Below are positions 1 to 6,876 of a DNA stretch of 18,486 nt, piece after piece. Every line of letters begins with the position of its first letter. Position 1 is the first letter of the stretch. The stretch spans positions 1 through 18,486 of the forward strand of contig CAYIRB010000013.1 in the NCBI GenBank assembly GCA_964365765.1, read 5' to 3'. Below the pieces are notes generated by a model. The model saw only the letters and a program-made list of their open reading frames with translations, made no database searches and was not told the origin of the DNA. The position numbers were made by a program, and so were the translations under genes. The stretch comes from CALRGE01 sp964365765. Its GTDB lineage: Bacteria; Patescibacteriota; Gracilibacteria; UBA1369; 2-02-FULL-48-14.

Positions 1-20
1 CTATCAAACACGCAGCTTAA
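1..20 (+). CDS. Possible last codons of an upstream gene (partial)
   Basis: The first 20 bases can be read as the end of an open frame that stops with TAA at 18-20, immediately before the rluD ATG at 21. This would fit a translationally coupled upstream gene such as a signal peptidase II gene, which often precedes rluD, but only five codons are visible and no family can be recognised. Treat it as a hint of operon structure only. Confidence 0.25.
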
Positions 21-905
21 ATGCAATTTCAAAGCATAACAATTCGACCTGAAGATGAAGGTAAAAGACTGGATATTTTTCTTGCCGATAAACTTGGAAA
101 AAGCAGAAATTACATTCAAAATTTAATAAGCGCCGGACAAATCCGGATAAACAAGGCGGAACATAAAAAAAACGCTTATAAATTGGGGAAAAATGATGAA
201 ATTGCCTACAAACTCGTGGAAATAGAATCGAAGGTTGAAGCGGAAGACATTAAATTGGACATAATTTTCGAAAACGACGACTATTTTGTGATAAATAAAA
301 ATGCGGGCGTGGTGGTACATCCATCGGATACGGGTCACACATCCGGAACGATACTTAACGCCGCTCTGAACATCAGTAAATCCGCGGCATTGGTACACAG
401 ATTGGACAAGGATACTTCCGGCGTACTCGTGATCGCAAAAAATCAAAAAAGCAAGAACAGACTTTCAAAGTTATTCAAGGATAGAAAAGTTGAAAAAACG
501 TACTTGGCCCTCGTCAGGGGAATTCCCAGAACGCCCACAGGCAGAATAGAGGCGGCGATCAAACGCCAAGAACGCGATCGGAAAAGAATGTCAATCAACT
601 CAAGCGGCAAAGAAGCCGTTAGTTATTTTAAAGTTTTAGAGGTTTACAGTAACGCTGCGCTTCTTGAAGTAAAAATAGAAACGGGCAGAACTCATCAAAT
701 CAGGGTACACATGGCGTCCATCGGGCACCCTATCATAGGTGATTCGATTTACGGCGACAGAAAAATTAACGAATACTACAAAGAACACTACGGACTGGAG
801 CGTCAATTCCTTCACGCCGCTCAAATTAAAATAGACGGTCAAACTTTTAAAGCAAAACTATCAAAAGACCTGAACAAGGTCTACAAAACCCTTACTCGGT
901 CTTAA
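21..905 (+). CDS. rluD: 23S rRNA pseudouridine synthase, RluA/RluD family
   Basis: The 294-residue protein would convert specific uridines in rRNA to pseudouridine. Residues about 15-70 form an S4-type RNA-binding domain, and the rest is the RluA-family catalytic domain. The catalytic motif HRLDKDTSG lies at 126-134, with Asp129 as the expected nucleophile. A second family motif, RTHQIRVHMASIGHPIIGD, is also present. Length and the S4 domain fit RluD (helix 69 of 23S rRNA) better than RluA or TruC, but substrate choice cannot be read directly. The ATG abuts an upstream TAA. The 3' end overlaps the convergent rplU by 14 bp, and a terminator-like hairpin follows the stop codon inside rplU. Confidence 0.92.
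   Translation: MQFQSITIRPEDEGKRLDIFLADKLGKSRNYIQNLISAGQIRINKAEHKKNAYKLGKNDEIAYKLVEIESKVEAEDIKLDIIFENDDYFVINKNAGVVVHPSDTGHTSGTILNAALNISKSAALVHRLDKDTSGVLVIAKNQKSKNRLSKLFKDRKVEKTYLALVRGIPRTPTGRIEAAIKRQERDRKRMSINSSGKEAVSYFKVLEVYSNAALLEVKIETGRTHQIRVHMASIGHPIIGDSIYGDRKINEYYKEHYGLERQFLHAAQIKIDGQTFKAKLSKDLNKVYKTLTRS
862..882 (-). terminator. Candidate terminator hairpin for rplU, inside rluD coding sequence
   Basis: About 10 bases past the rplU stop codon the minus strand has a perfect 6-bp inverted repeat, AGACCT and AGGTCT, with a 5-base loop (866-882). A short T run (TCTTTT) follows it. The U-tract is weak, so this may be an inefficient terminator. Its placement just after the stop supports the call. 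Confidence 0.4.
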
Positions 906-1317
906 CCGTGGCTTTCTTTTTTGCCGCAGGTTTTTTGACAAGGGACTTTTTTTCAGCCTTTTCATTGCTCGCGTCGGCGATAGGTGCGACCTTCTTTTCA
1001 ATCGCGGAAATCTTTAAGACTTTTAACCTTGTGAAGTGAGTTCTGTGCCCGTAAGTCTTTTGATATCGTTTTTTTGCATGAAACTTAAAAACTCGAAGTT
1101 TTTCACCCCTGAACTGTTCCATTACCTGACACTCCACATGCGCTCCGCCCACATAGGGCATACCCAGCTTAATCATTGAGGCATCGTCCTCCGCTACAAG
1201 GTAAACATCATTGATTTTAATATTTTCACCTTCTTTTAGGTCCAATTTTTGTACAAGCACTTCGTCTTTTTCACGAACTTTGAACTGTTGTGCGCCTATT
1301 TTTACAACTGCAAACAT
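892..1317 (-). CDS. rplU: 50S ribosomal protein L21 with Lys/Ala-rich tail
   Basis: The N-terminal part is a typical bL21: it starts MFAVVKIGAQQFKVREKDEV, and residues 72-100 hold the basic RNA-binding segment with KRYQKTYGHRTHFTRLKV. The core is about 103 residues. The remaining ~38 residues are a Lys/Ala-rich, low-complexity extension (KKPAAKKKATVKTE end), probably disordered and able to contact rRNA. L21 normally sits directly before rpmA (L27) and obgE. Here it is the last gene after obgE and pth, and no rpmA is present nearby. The 41-bp gap to pth shows no good ribosome binding site close to the ATG. The only AGGAGA is about 35 bases upstream, next to the pth stop. Confidence 0.95.
   Translation of the reverse strand: MFAVVKIGAQQFKVREKDEVLVQKLDLKEGENIKINDVYLVAEDDASMIKLGMPYVGGAHVECQVMEQFRGEKLRVFKFHAKKRYQKTYGHRTHFTRLKVLKISAIEKKVAPIADASNEKAEKKSLVKKPAAKKKATVKTE
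905..936 (+). terminator. Candidate intrinsic terminator for rluD, inside rplU coding sequence
   Basis: Directly at the rluD stop, ACCGTGGC (905-912) can pair with GCCGCAGGT (923-931), allowing one G-U pair and one bulged A. A 10-base loop separates the arms and a run of six T (931-936) follows. The T run exists because the opposite strand encodes the lysine-rich tail of L21. The position right after the stop supports a terminator, while the T-rich loop and the bulge reduce certainty. Confidence 0.42.
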
Positions 1318-1358
1318 AGATATGTTTTATGAACTTTCAGACTTTAAGGGTAATCTCC

Positions 1359-1895
1359 TCAAATGGCAAGGGAATTTTTCAAGATATCAATACCTTCCTT
1401 AATCTCGGAGTCAAAGAGTTTTCTCTCCTCGTCCTTAAAGGGACTCAGCACAAAGGCATCCAGAGGCATTAATTTATTAGATCTGGACTCTATTCCCAAC
1501 CTTAAACGGGGAAAATTTTGGAAGCCGAGATTGGTGATTACGGACTTCATACCATTGTGCGTGCCGGCCGATCCTTGCTTCCTAAACCGAACGCTACCCA
1601 ATGGAAGGTCGATATCGTCAAACACCAGGGTTAAATCGCTCGGACCAATCTTATAATAATTACAAATCGACGAAAGCGCCTCCCCTGATTTATTCATATA
1701 TGTCAGCGGCTTCACCAGTAAGATTTTATCTTCGCCCGTTCCCGTCTCGGCCATACTTAAATTCCATTCTTTTTTTACTTTAAAACCTTCAGAATTAAGC
1801 TCTTTTGCCAACATGTCCAAAAACATAAAACCGGCATTATGTCTTGTATTTTCGTAATTTTGACCCGGATTCCCAAGTCCGCATATTATTTTCAT
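1359..1895 (-). CDS. pth: Peptidyl-tRNA hydrolase
   Basis: This 178-residue protein matches bacterial Pth. Pth cleaves the ester bond of peptidyl-tRNAs that drop off the ribosome, recycling tRNA. Visible signatures are the N-terminal GLGNPGQNYENTRHNAGF with the catalytic His19, the MNKSG segment (Asn68), DDIDLPLG with the conserved Asp at 93, and the substrate-binding segment GSAGTHNGMKS. It starts with ATG overlapping the obgE stop (ATGA), so translation is probably coupled to obgE. Length is slightly below the usual 185-195 residues and no key part appears missing. It ends in TGA. Confidence 0.95.
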   Translation of the reverse strand: MKIICGLGNPGQNYENTRHNAGFMFLDMLAKELNSEGFKVKKEWNLSMAETGTGEDKILLVKPLTYMNKSGEALSSICNYYKIGPSDLTLVFDDIDLPLGSVRFRKQGSAGTHNGMKSVITNLGFQNFPRLRLGIESRSNKLMPLDAFVLSPFKDEERKLFDSEIKEGIDILKNSLAI

Positions 1896-3280
1896 CTGAT
1901 TTCATGAAATTCAAATAAATGAGGCTCGATTTTAAGCAAATCCCCGTTTTTAGCTCCCAATTTCTTTAATTCGTTAAAAATTCCCATTTTTAACATGACA
2001 TCATACACTCTCGCAATTGCGTCGCTCTGATCTGTGTTGGTCATTCGCACGATTTGTTCGATTCGCTTGCCGGAAACCGAATATAGCGTCCTAACAGGCA
2101 GTACATCTTCGGGAATTAACATACCGTGTATGGGAACTTGGAAACCGCCCAATTTGACAGCATGTTCTTTCCTTGCGAAAAAAGCCTGTTCATCCATGTT
2201 TGCAATCGGCCTGTATTCCGGCATTTCGCTCGTGTCCCTTAATATGATTTTATTTTTGGACGTTTTTTGAAGCAATCTCCAAAGATCGAATGCAAACTTA
2301 TTCAAACCTTCACCGCTAACCGCAGAAATCAATCTCAATTTCATTTTCAACTCGGGGAATTTTTTCAGAAAGGTTTTTTTCAGAACCACCCTGTCTTCTT
2401 CCGGAATCGCGTCAATTTTATTGATACAAACCAAAAAATTCTTTTTCAACAGGTCGCTCTCATAGACCTTTAACTCTGATTGTAAAATTTTATATTGTTC
2501 TTCAATGGATTTCGAATCGTAGGAAAAGGGGTCCAACAAAAAAATCAAGGTCGCGGTTCTCGAAATGTGTTTGAGAAATCTATCCCCTAAACCCTTCCCC
2601 TCCGAGGCGCCCTCGATTATGCCCGGCATATCGGCGATAACAAAACTTTGCTTGGCATTCCCCCCGAATTTTTTCAGATTTACCACTCCAAGATTCGGAA
2701 TAAGCGTCGTAAAGGGATAATTCGCAATTTTAGGCCTTGCATCGGACAAATGTGAAATCAGTGTGGATTTCCCCGCCGATGGAAAACCGATTATTCCCAC
2801 ATCAGCCACAATCCTCAGCTCGAATTTTACATTTTTTAACTCGCCTCTATCACCCAGCTCGGCGAATTTGGGTGCTTGTCTTGTGCTGGAAGCAAAATGT
2901 CCGTTTCCATAGCCACCGCGACCGCCACGAGAGACTGAAATCAACTGCTGATTTTGTGCCAAATCCGCAATCAATAAGCCCGAGTCCCTGTCAATGATCA
3001 TCGTGCCGACCGGCACTCTCAAAGTAATACCCTCCCCGTTCGCGCCCGCCCTGTTGTTCTTGTGACCATTCGTCCCGCCGTGTGCTTTGTGATGTTTTTG
3101 ACCCGCAAAGTGCTGAAGAGTATTATAGTTTTCATCCGCCATGACATAAACATCACCGCCGTTACCGCCATCTCCACCGTCCGGAAAACCTTCATCTACA
3201 TATTTTTCACGGTGAAAACTAAGCATGCCATCACCACCGCGCCCTCCTTCGAGTTCAAGGTTTACTTCGTCAAAAAACAT
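1892..3280 (-). CDS. obgE: GTPase Obg/CgtA
   Basis: Obg is a ribosome-associated GTPase needed for 50S assembly and linked to the (p)ppGpp response. The glycine-rich Obg fold covers about residues 1-157 of the 462-residue product (many GGxGG repeats). The G domain follows with GFPSAGKST (G1), DMPG (G3) and NKID (G4). A C-terminal OCT domain follows at about 393-458. I chose the ATG at 3280, giving MFFDEVNLELEGG, which matches the family start MFVDEV. The frame could also open at an in-frame TTG two codons upstream (3286). The gene follows the DsbA-like gene with almost no gap and overlaps pth by 4 bp. It ends in TGA, showing that UGA is a stop in this genome. Confidence 0.95.
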   Translation of the reverse strand: MFFDEVNLELEGGRGGDGMLSFHREKYVDEGFPDGGDGGNGGDVYVMADENYNTLQHFAGQKHHKAHGGTNGHKNNRAGANGEGITLRVPVGTMIIDRDSGLLIADLAQNQQLISVSRGGRGGYGNGHFASSTRQAPKFAELGDRGELKNVKFELRIVADVGIIGFPSAGKSTLISHLSDARPKIANYPFTTLIPNLGVVNLKKFGGNAKQSFVIADMPGIIEGASEGKGLGDRFLKHISRTATLIFLLDPFSYDSKSIEEQYKILQSELKVYESDLLKKNFLVCINKIDAIPEEDRVVLKKTFLKKFPELKMKLRLISAVSGEGLNKFAFDLWRLLQKTSKNKIILRDTSEMPEYRPIANMDEQAFFARKEHAVKLGGFQVPIHGMLIPEDVLPVRTLYSVSGKRIEQIVRMTNTDQSDAIARVYDVMLKMGIFNELKKLGAKNGDLLKIEPHLFEFHEIR

Positions 3281-3287
3281 AAACAAT

Positions 3288-4001
3288 TTATTGTAATACG
3301 GAGTCGATTACTTTTTCAAAGTTTTCAAAGGATTCGGCTCCCAATACCATCTTTCCATTAATAAAAAACGTGGGAGTTCCACCTACCCCGTATGAGCGGG
3401 CGGCGGCATAATCATCAGCGACTTCTTGTTTCATCGTGCCATCTGCCAAACAAGTATTAATATCAACTCCCAATTGTTTTGCGTAATCGATAAATATATC
3501 GTTAGCGCCCGAATTATTAGACCAATCGGCAATTCCGGCGAAAATAAGCGTGTTCATTTTATAATAGTTGGCATCCTGATCAGCATCGGCGCTCAATGAA
3601 CTTACACATTCGGCCGACTCCGCCGCCCCCTGAGCCTGCTGATGAGTCGGAATCGGGAAATCTCTATAAACAAATTTAAGCTTTCCCGTATCGATATATT
3701 TTGTTTTAATCGCCGGAAAAGTTTTACTCCAAAAGGAATAACAATAAGGGCACTGATAATCACTGAACTCAATCATGGTAACCGGCGCGTTCGGATTCCC
3801 CAACACGGCGTCATCGTCCGCCGAGGCGTTCACTACGCTCAAGTCATCCACATCAAACACGACTTCTTGTGAGTTGGAATCGACAACCGAAGTTCCACCC
3901 GTTCCAAGGAAATTATTCCCAGTCAACAGCAAACCAATTATCAATCCGACTAAAATAAAGCTTAAAGACACCCAAAACGTATGTGAATTATTATGACTCA
4001 T
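3288..4001 (-). CDS. Membrane-anchored DsbA/BdbD-like thiol-disulfide oxidoreductase
   Basis: This 237-residue protein has one N-terminal transmembrane segment (about 11-27). An extracytoplasmic thioredoxin-like domain of the DsbA-like thioredoxin_4 type follows. The redox motif CPYC is at 84-87 and the cis-proline loop GGTPTF is at 207-212 (Pro210). Two further cysteines, near 132 and 184, could form the structural disulfide seen in several members. The likely role is forming or isomerising disulfides in exported proteins. The pilin-like protein in this window has two cysteines and could be a client, but that is inference. No VKOR or DsbB partner is visible nearby. It is the first gene of the obgE-pth-rplU operon. 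Confidence 0.9.
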   Translation of the reverse strand: MSHNNSHTFWVSLSFILVGLIIGLLLTGNNFLGTGGTSVVDSNSQEVVFDVDDLSVVNASADDDAVLGNPNAPVTMIEFSDYQCPYCYSFWSKTFPAIKTKYIDTGKLKFVYRDFPIPTHQQAQGAAESAECVSSLSADADQDANYYKMNTLIFAGIADWSNNSGANDIFIDYAKQLGVDINTCLADGTMKQEVADDYAAARSYGVGGTPTFFINGKMVLGAESFENFEKVIDSVLQ

Positions 4002-4025
4002 GATGGAAAAAAATTAAGTGCCCGA

Positions 4026-4053
4026 ATAATATCATATTGTATCCAAACGCCAA
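4026..4053 (-). promoter_or_regulatory. Candidate sigma-70-type promoter for dsbA-like/obgE/pth/rplU operon
   Basis: On the minus strand TTGGCG (4053-4048) is followed after 16 bp by TATTAT (4031-4026), preceded by TGA as an extended -10. Transcription would begin near 4019, about 18 bases before the ATG at 4001. It lies back-to-back with the tRNA promoter in the same short gap. Confidence 0.42.
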
Positions 4054-4063
4054 ATAGTATAAT
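4037..4063 (+). promoter_or_regulatory. Candidate promoter of tRNA-Leu(CAA)
   Basis: A perfect TATAAT at 4058-4063 lies 10 bases before the tRNA 5' end. A weak -35 (TTGTAT, 4037-4042) is only 15 bp upstream. The -10 is convincing and the -35 is not. Confidence 0.45.
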
Positions 4064-4073
4064 TTTTCATCGC

Positions 4074-4160
4074 GCCGGAGTGGCGGAACTGGTAGACGCG
4101 CGGGACTCAAAATCCCGTTTCTCTCGGGAAGTGTGGGTTCGAGTCCCACCTTCGGCACCA
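4074..4160 (+). tRNA. tRNA-Leu, anticodon CAA
   Basis: An 87-base class II tRNA. The acceptor arm GCCGGAG pairs with CTTCGGC (one G-U). The anticodon stem CGGGA/TCCCG encloses the loop CTCAAAA with anticodon CAA at 4108-4110, reading UUG. A long variable arm typical of leucine tRNAs and a T arm GTGGG-TTCGAGT-CCCAC follow. The 3' CCA is encoded in the gene (4158-4160). The gene stands alone between two minus-strand operons. Confidence 0.96.
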
Positions 4161-4161
4161 C

Positions 4162-4177
4162 AGCGACTTTAGTCGCT
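4162..4177. repeat. Short palindrome after tRNA-Leu
   Basis: AGCGAC, TTTA, GTCGCT: a perfect 6-bp stem with a 4-base loop (or 7 bp with a 2-base loop), 1 base after the tRNA CCA and 17 bases past the yqeY stop. There is no T run on either side, so it is not a textbook intrinsic terminator. It may help 3' processing or stability of the tRNA or yqeY transcripts, or be one copy of a dispersed genomic palindrome. Confidence 0.5.
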
Positions 4178-4194
4178 TGTTCGGTGTGGCCGCT

Positions 4195-4641
4195 TTAACT
4201 CAATTCCTTCTCGACTATTGATTTAATCAAAGCCCCATCGGCCTTCCCTTTTACTTTAACAATAAGAGCGCCCATAAGTTTACCAATCCCGCTTTTATCC
4301 TTTATTCCGGTTTCCTCCATTGTCGTTTTAATAATTTGCGTCAGTTCTTCTTCGCTCATTTGTTCGGGCAAGTAACTCAAAAGAATTTTGATCTCGTTTT
4401 CTTCTTTCTCCGCCAATTCCGGCCTGTTTCCGTTTCGGAATTGCTCAGCCGAATCTTTTCTTTGTTTGATGAGGCGTTTTGCGCAATCTTGAATTATTTC
4501 TTCATTAATTTCCCGACCGCTTCCATCGGTTTCGATTTTCATCAACTCCGCCTTCAGCATTCGAGTAACTGACGTTCTAAGTCCATCTTTTGCGAGCATT
4601 GAGGCCTTCAAATCTTGGTTTATTGAATCTTTATTCAGCAT
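4195..4641 (-). CDS. yqeY: GatB/YqeY domain protein
   Basis: This 148-residue protein matches the usual length and sequence of stand-alone YqeY proteins. It is largely alpha-helical, with the family segments TRMLKAELMKIE, RLIKQRKDSAEQF and ILLSYLPEQMSEEEL, and with SGIGKLMG near the C-terminus. The domain resembles the tRNA-binding tail of the GatB amidotransferase subunit, and free YqeY proteins have no firmly established reaction. The ATG follows the uvrC stop after one base, so it is probably translated by coupling from uvrC. No GatABC gene is nearby. Confidence 0.9.
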   Translation of the reverse strand: MLNKDSINQDLKASMLAKDGLRTSVTRMLKAELMKIETDGSGREINEEIIQDCAKRLIKQRKDSAEQFRNGNRPELAEKEENEIKILLSYLPEQMSEEELTQIIKTTMEETGIKDKSGIGKLMGALIVKVKGKADGALIKSIVEKELS

Positions 4642-4642
4642 A

Positions 4643-6844
4643 TTAATTGTTTAGATGCGCGACTATTCTCTCCGCAAGATCCTTCCCGGTCAATACCATA
4701 ATTTCCTCTACGTTCGCGGATCTAATCATTTCAAGCGAGCCGAAATGTTTTAATAATTTCATTTTAGTCTTATCACCCAAACCCGGAATTTCGTCCAAGG
4801 CCGAATCGCGTATTGATTTTTTACGTGAATTTTTTTGATAAGAAATCGCGAATCTGTGAGCCTCATCCCTGATTCTTTGAAGCAGAAAGGAGGCTTGTGA
4901 ATTTCTTGGCAAATCCAATGGATGGTTCTGCGACTCGACAAAAACTTCTTCCTCCCTTTTTGCCAAGGATATAATGGGAATTTTCATTTTCAATTTATCT
5001 CGCGATTTTATTGCCGACGACAGTTGACCCTTGCCACCATCGATCACCATTAAATCAGGTCTAGCCGCGAAAGATGAATCAATATCTTTATTTCTATCAA
5101 AAACAAAAAATAAAGTGTTCCGCTCCCTGACGTTCTGCATGAATTCATCCGGAATTTTTTTTACCTTTTCGAATCCCATGGATTCCAGCAACTTTTCGTG
5201 ATTTCCGGCAAGGTATGCTCTGTGAGTCTTCGTTATTTTCAAAATATATTTTAAAAACAAGCTCTCGATCCCCTCATGATTTTTAAAAGCCAGGACAGGG
5301 AATTTCAAAAGCAAAAGCATATTTCCCGACTTAACAACGTCGACCGTGCAAAGTATTTTTTTCTTATAAAAAGCTGAAAAACTGGTTTTTTTTCTCCTGA
5401 AATAAAAATCCGAGAAAGACTTGGAAAGATACATCAGTCTCCTGAAAATAACTTCCTCGATCGACTTGTAATCATCAATTTCACCCGACTTGAGTGTTCT
5501 TATTCTGAATTTTCTGTAATCAGAGCTCTTTGGTATTCCCTGCTCAAATACGACCATGGACGCTACGGTATCCGTACCGGACAAGTGTGAAATGTCATAG
5601 CATTCGATTCTGAACGGATGTTTTTTCGAGCCCAATTTTTGCGCTAACTCGCTGAGTGCGGTGCTATCATCATTCGAACTCAACCCCCATTTGGCAATAT
5701 GCTGTTTTCTAAAACCATCGGCATTTTTATGCGCAAGGTCCAGAAGTGCATGTTTTATCCCTCTTAGCGGTGAAACGACTTTTATTTTTTTATTTCCAAG
5801 ATTATTAATGAAATCCGAGAAAAGCGAATCGTCATGTAAATCCAGCGGGATCAAAATTTCATCGGGAATCTGGGCGGCCTTTTGATAGTAATCAAAAAGA
5901 AAGGATTCGATTACCTCATCGGCATTTTCCTCATCTTCTTTGAAAAAACTCGGTGCGTCAAAAATAAAATTTTCAACGTTAATCAGCTTACCCTCTCTTA
6001 ACATAAAGAGATTGAAATATGATTTTTCATTATCCAGAACGAAAGAAATAATATCTGCATTCGTGTGATCGGGGGAAGAAATTATTTGTTTTTCCATCAA
6101 GTTCTTAATCGCGTTCAATTTATCACGAATTTTCGCTGCCGATTCAAAGTTTTTACTAATAGCGGCTTCTTTCATTATTCCATTCAATGATGTTTCGATT
6201 TCCTTTGTTTTTCCCTCAAAGAACGACCGGATTTGTTTAATATTATTTTTGTACTGTTCAGGAGTAACATTTGCAATACAGGGGGCATCGCATCGTTTTA
6301 TGTGATAATCCAGACATGGATAAGCGATTGTTTTATTTGAAACCTTAACGTTGCCGATTTTCAGCCACTCGATATTCAATGAGCAACTCCTGTAGTTAAA
6401 AATCTTCTGCAACACCCTTAAAGTTTTTTCAAGCTTGTGAGCCGATGTTTTCGGACCGAAATACTTTGCTCCATCCTTTAATACCTTCCTTACAATTTCA
6501 ATTCTGGGAAAATCTTCATCCGTGATTTTTAAGTACACGAAATTTTTATCGTCTTTCATCAAAACGTTATATTTGGGCCTGAATTCCTTTATAAAATTTG
6601 TTTCCAACAGCAGCGCCTCCAGGTCGGAGCCAACCTCAATCCATTCCAAATCGTCAATTTTTTCCACCATTTTTTTCGTACGCACCGTCATATTTTTTTG
6701 TTTTCTAAAATATGAAGTGACTCGCTTTTTCAATGACTTGGCTTTGCCGACATAGATGATATTTCCATCCGAATCCTTCATTTTATATACACCGGGCAAA
6801 TTCGGGATTTTTTGTAACAGCAAATTTATTTTTGAACCGACCAT
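4643..6844 (-). CDS. uvrC: UvrABC excinuclease subunit C with an inserted domain
   Basis: UvrC makes both incisions in nucleotide excision repair. The 733-residue protein has the GIY-YIG nuclease (about 14-100; GVY 18-20, YVG 31-33, Arg41, Glu81). It also has a cysteine-containing linker (C154, C177, C185, C189) and a UVR motif binding UvrB (about 204-253). The RNase H-like 3' nuclease core follows with Asp417 in YDISH, Asp602 in IDGGKGQL and His663 in RDEAH. A helix-hairpin-helix end lies at about 684-733. Typical UvrC is about 600 residues. The excess is an insertion at about 474-592, inside the RNase H-like domain. All catalytic residues survive, so the enzyme is probably active. ATG start at 6844; yqeY follows directly. 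Confidence 0.95.
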   Translation of the reverse strand: MVGSKINLLLQKIPNLPGVYKMKDSDGNIIYVGKAKSLKKRVTSYFRKQKNMTVRTKKMVEKIDDLEWIEVGSDLEALLLETNFIKEFRPKYNVLMKDDKNFVYLKITDEDFPRIEIVRKVLKDGAKYFGPKTSAHKLEKTLRVLQKIFNYRSCSLNIEWLKIGNVKVSNKTIAYPCLDYHIKRCDAPCIANVTPEQYKNNIKQIRSFFEGKTKEIETSLNGIMKEAAISKNFESAAKIRDKLNAIKNLMEKQIISSPDHTNADIISFVLDNEKSYFNLFMLREGKLINVENFIFDAPSFFKEDEENADEVIESFLFDYYQKAAQIPDEILIPLDLHDDSLFSDFINNLGNKKIKVVSPLRGIKHALLDLAHKNADGFRKQHIAKWGLSSNDDSTALSELAQKLGSKKHPFRIECYDISHLSGTDTVASMVVFEQGIPKSSDYRKFRIRTLKSGEIDDYKSIEEVIFRRLMYLSKSFSDFYFRRKKTSFSAFYKKKILCTVDVVKSGNMLLLLKFPVLAFKNHEGIESLFLKYILKITKTHRAYLAGNHEKLLESMGFEKVKKIPDEFMQNVRERNTLFFVFDRNKDIDSSFAARPDLMVIDGGKGQLSSAIKSRDKLKMKIPIISLAKREEEVFVESQNHPLDLPRNSQASFLLQRIRDEAHRFAISYQKNSRKKSIRDSALDEIPGLGDKTKMKLLKHFGSLEMIRSANVEEIMVLTGKDLAERIVAHLNN
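5069..5425 (-). other. GNAT-like insertion within UvrC nuclease domain
   Basis: Residues about 474-592 of UvrC interrupt the RNase H-like core between the helix ending FRRLMYL and the strand before IDGGKGQL. The insert contains EGIESLFLKYILK, then HRAYLAGN, then KLLESMGFEKVKKIPDEF. This order recalls the acetyl-CoA-binding helix, strand 5, helix 4 and strand 6 of GNAT acetyltransferases. The Q/RxxGxG/A loop is degenerate (second Gly replaced by Glu) and the first GNAT helices are lacking, so it may be a non-catalytic relic. Boundaries and assignment are from pattern reading only. Confidence 0.5.
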
Positions 6845-6876
6845 AATGACAGTGTGTCAATCTTGTGCTAAGTATA

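Noticed and set aside
1359..3280. Alternative genetic code (UGA as glycine or tryptophan)
   Set aside because: obgE and pth end at UGA at normal family lengths, so UGA is a stop codon.
3281..3286. TTG start of obgE two codons upstream
   Set aside because: ATG 3280 gives MFFDEV, matching the family start. The TTG adds nothing conserved, although it cannot be excluded.
5069..5425. Intein or frameshift as the cause of the long UvrC
   Set aside because: The frame is continuous, the insert lacks intein ends (N-terminal Cys/Ser and C-terminal HN followed by Cys/Ser/Thr), and flanking motifs are intact.
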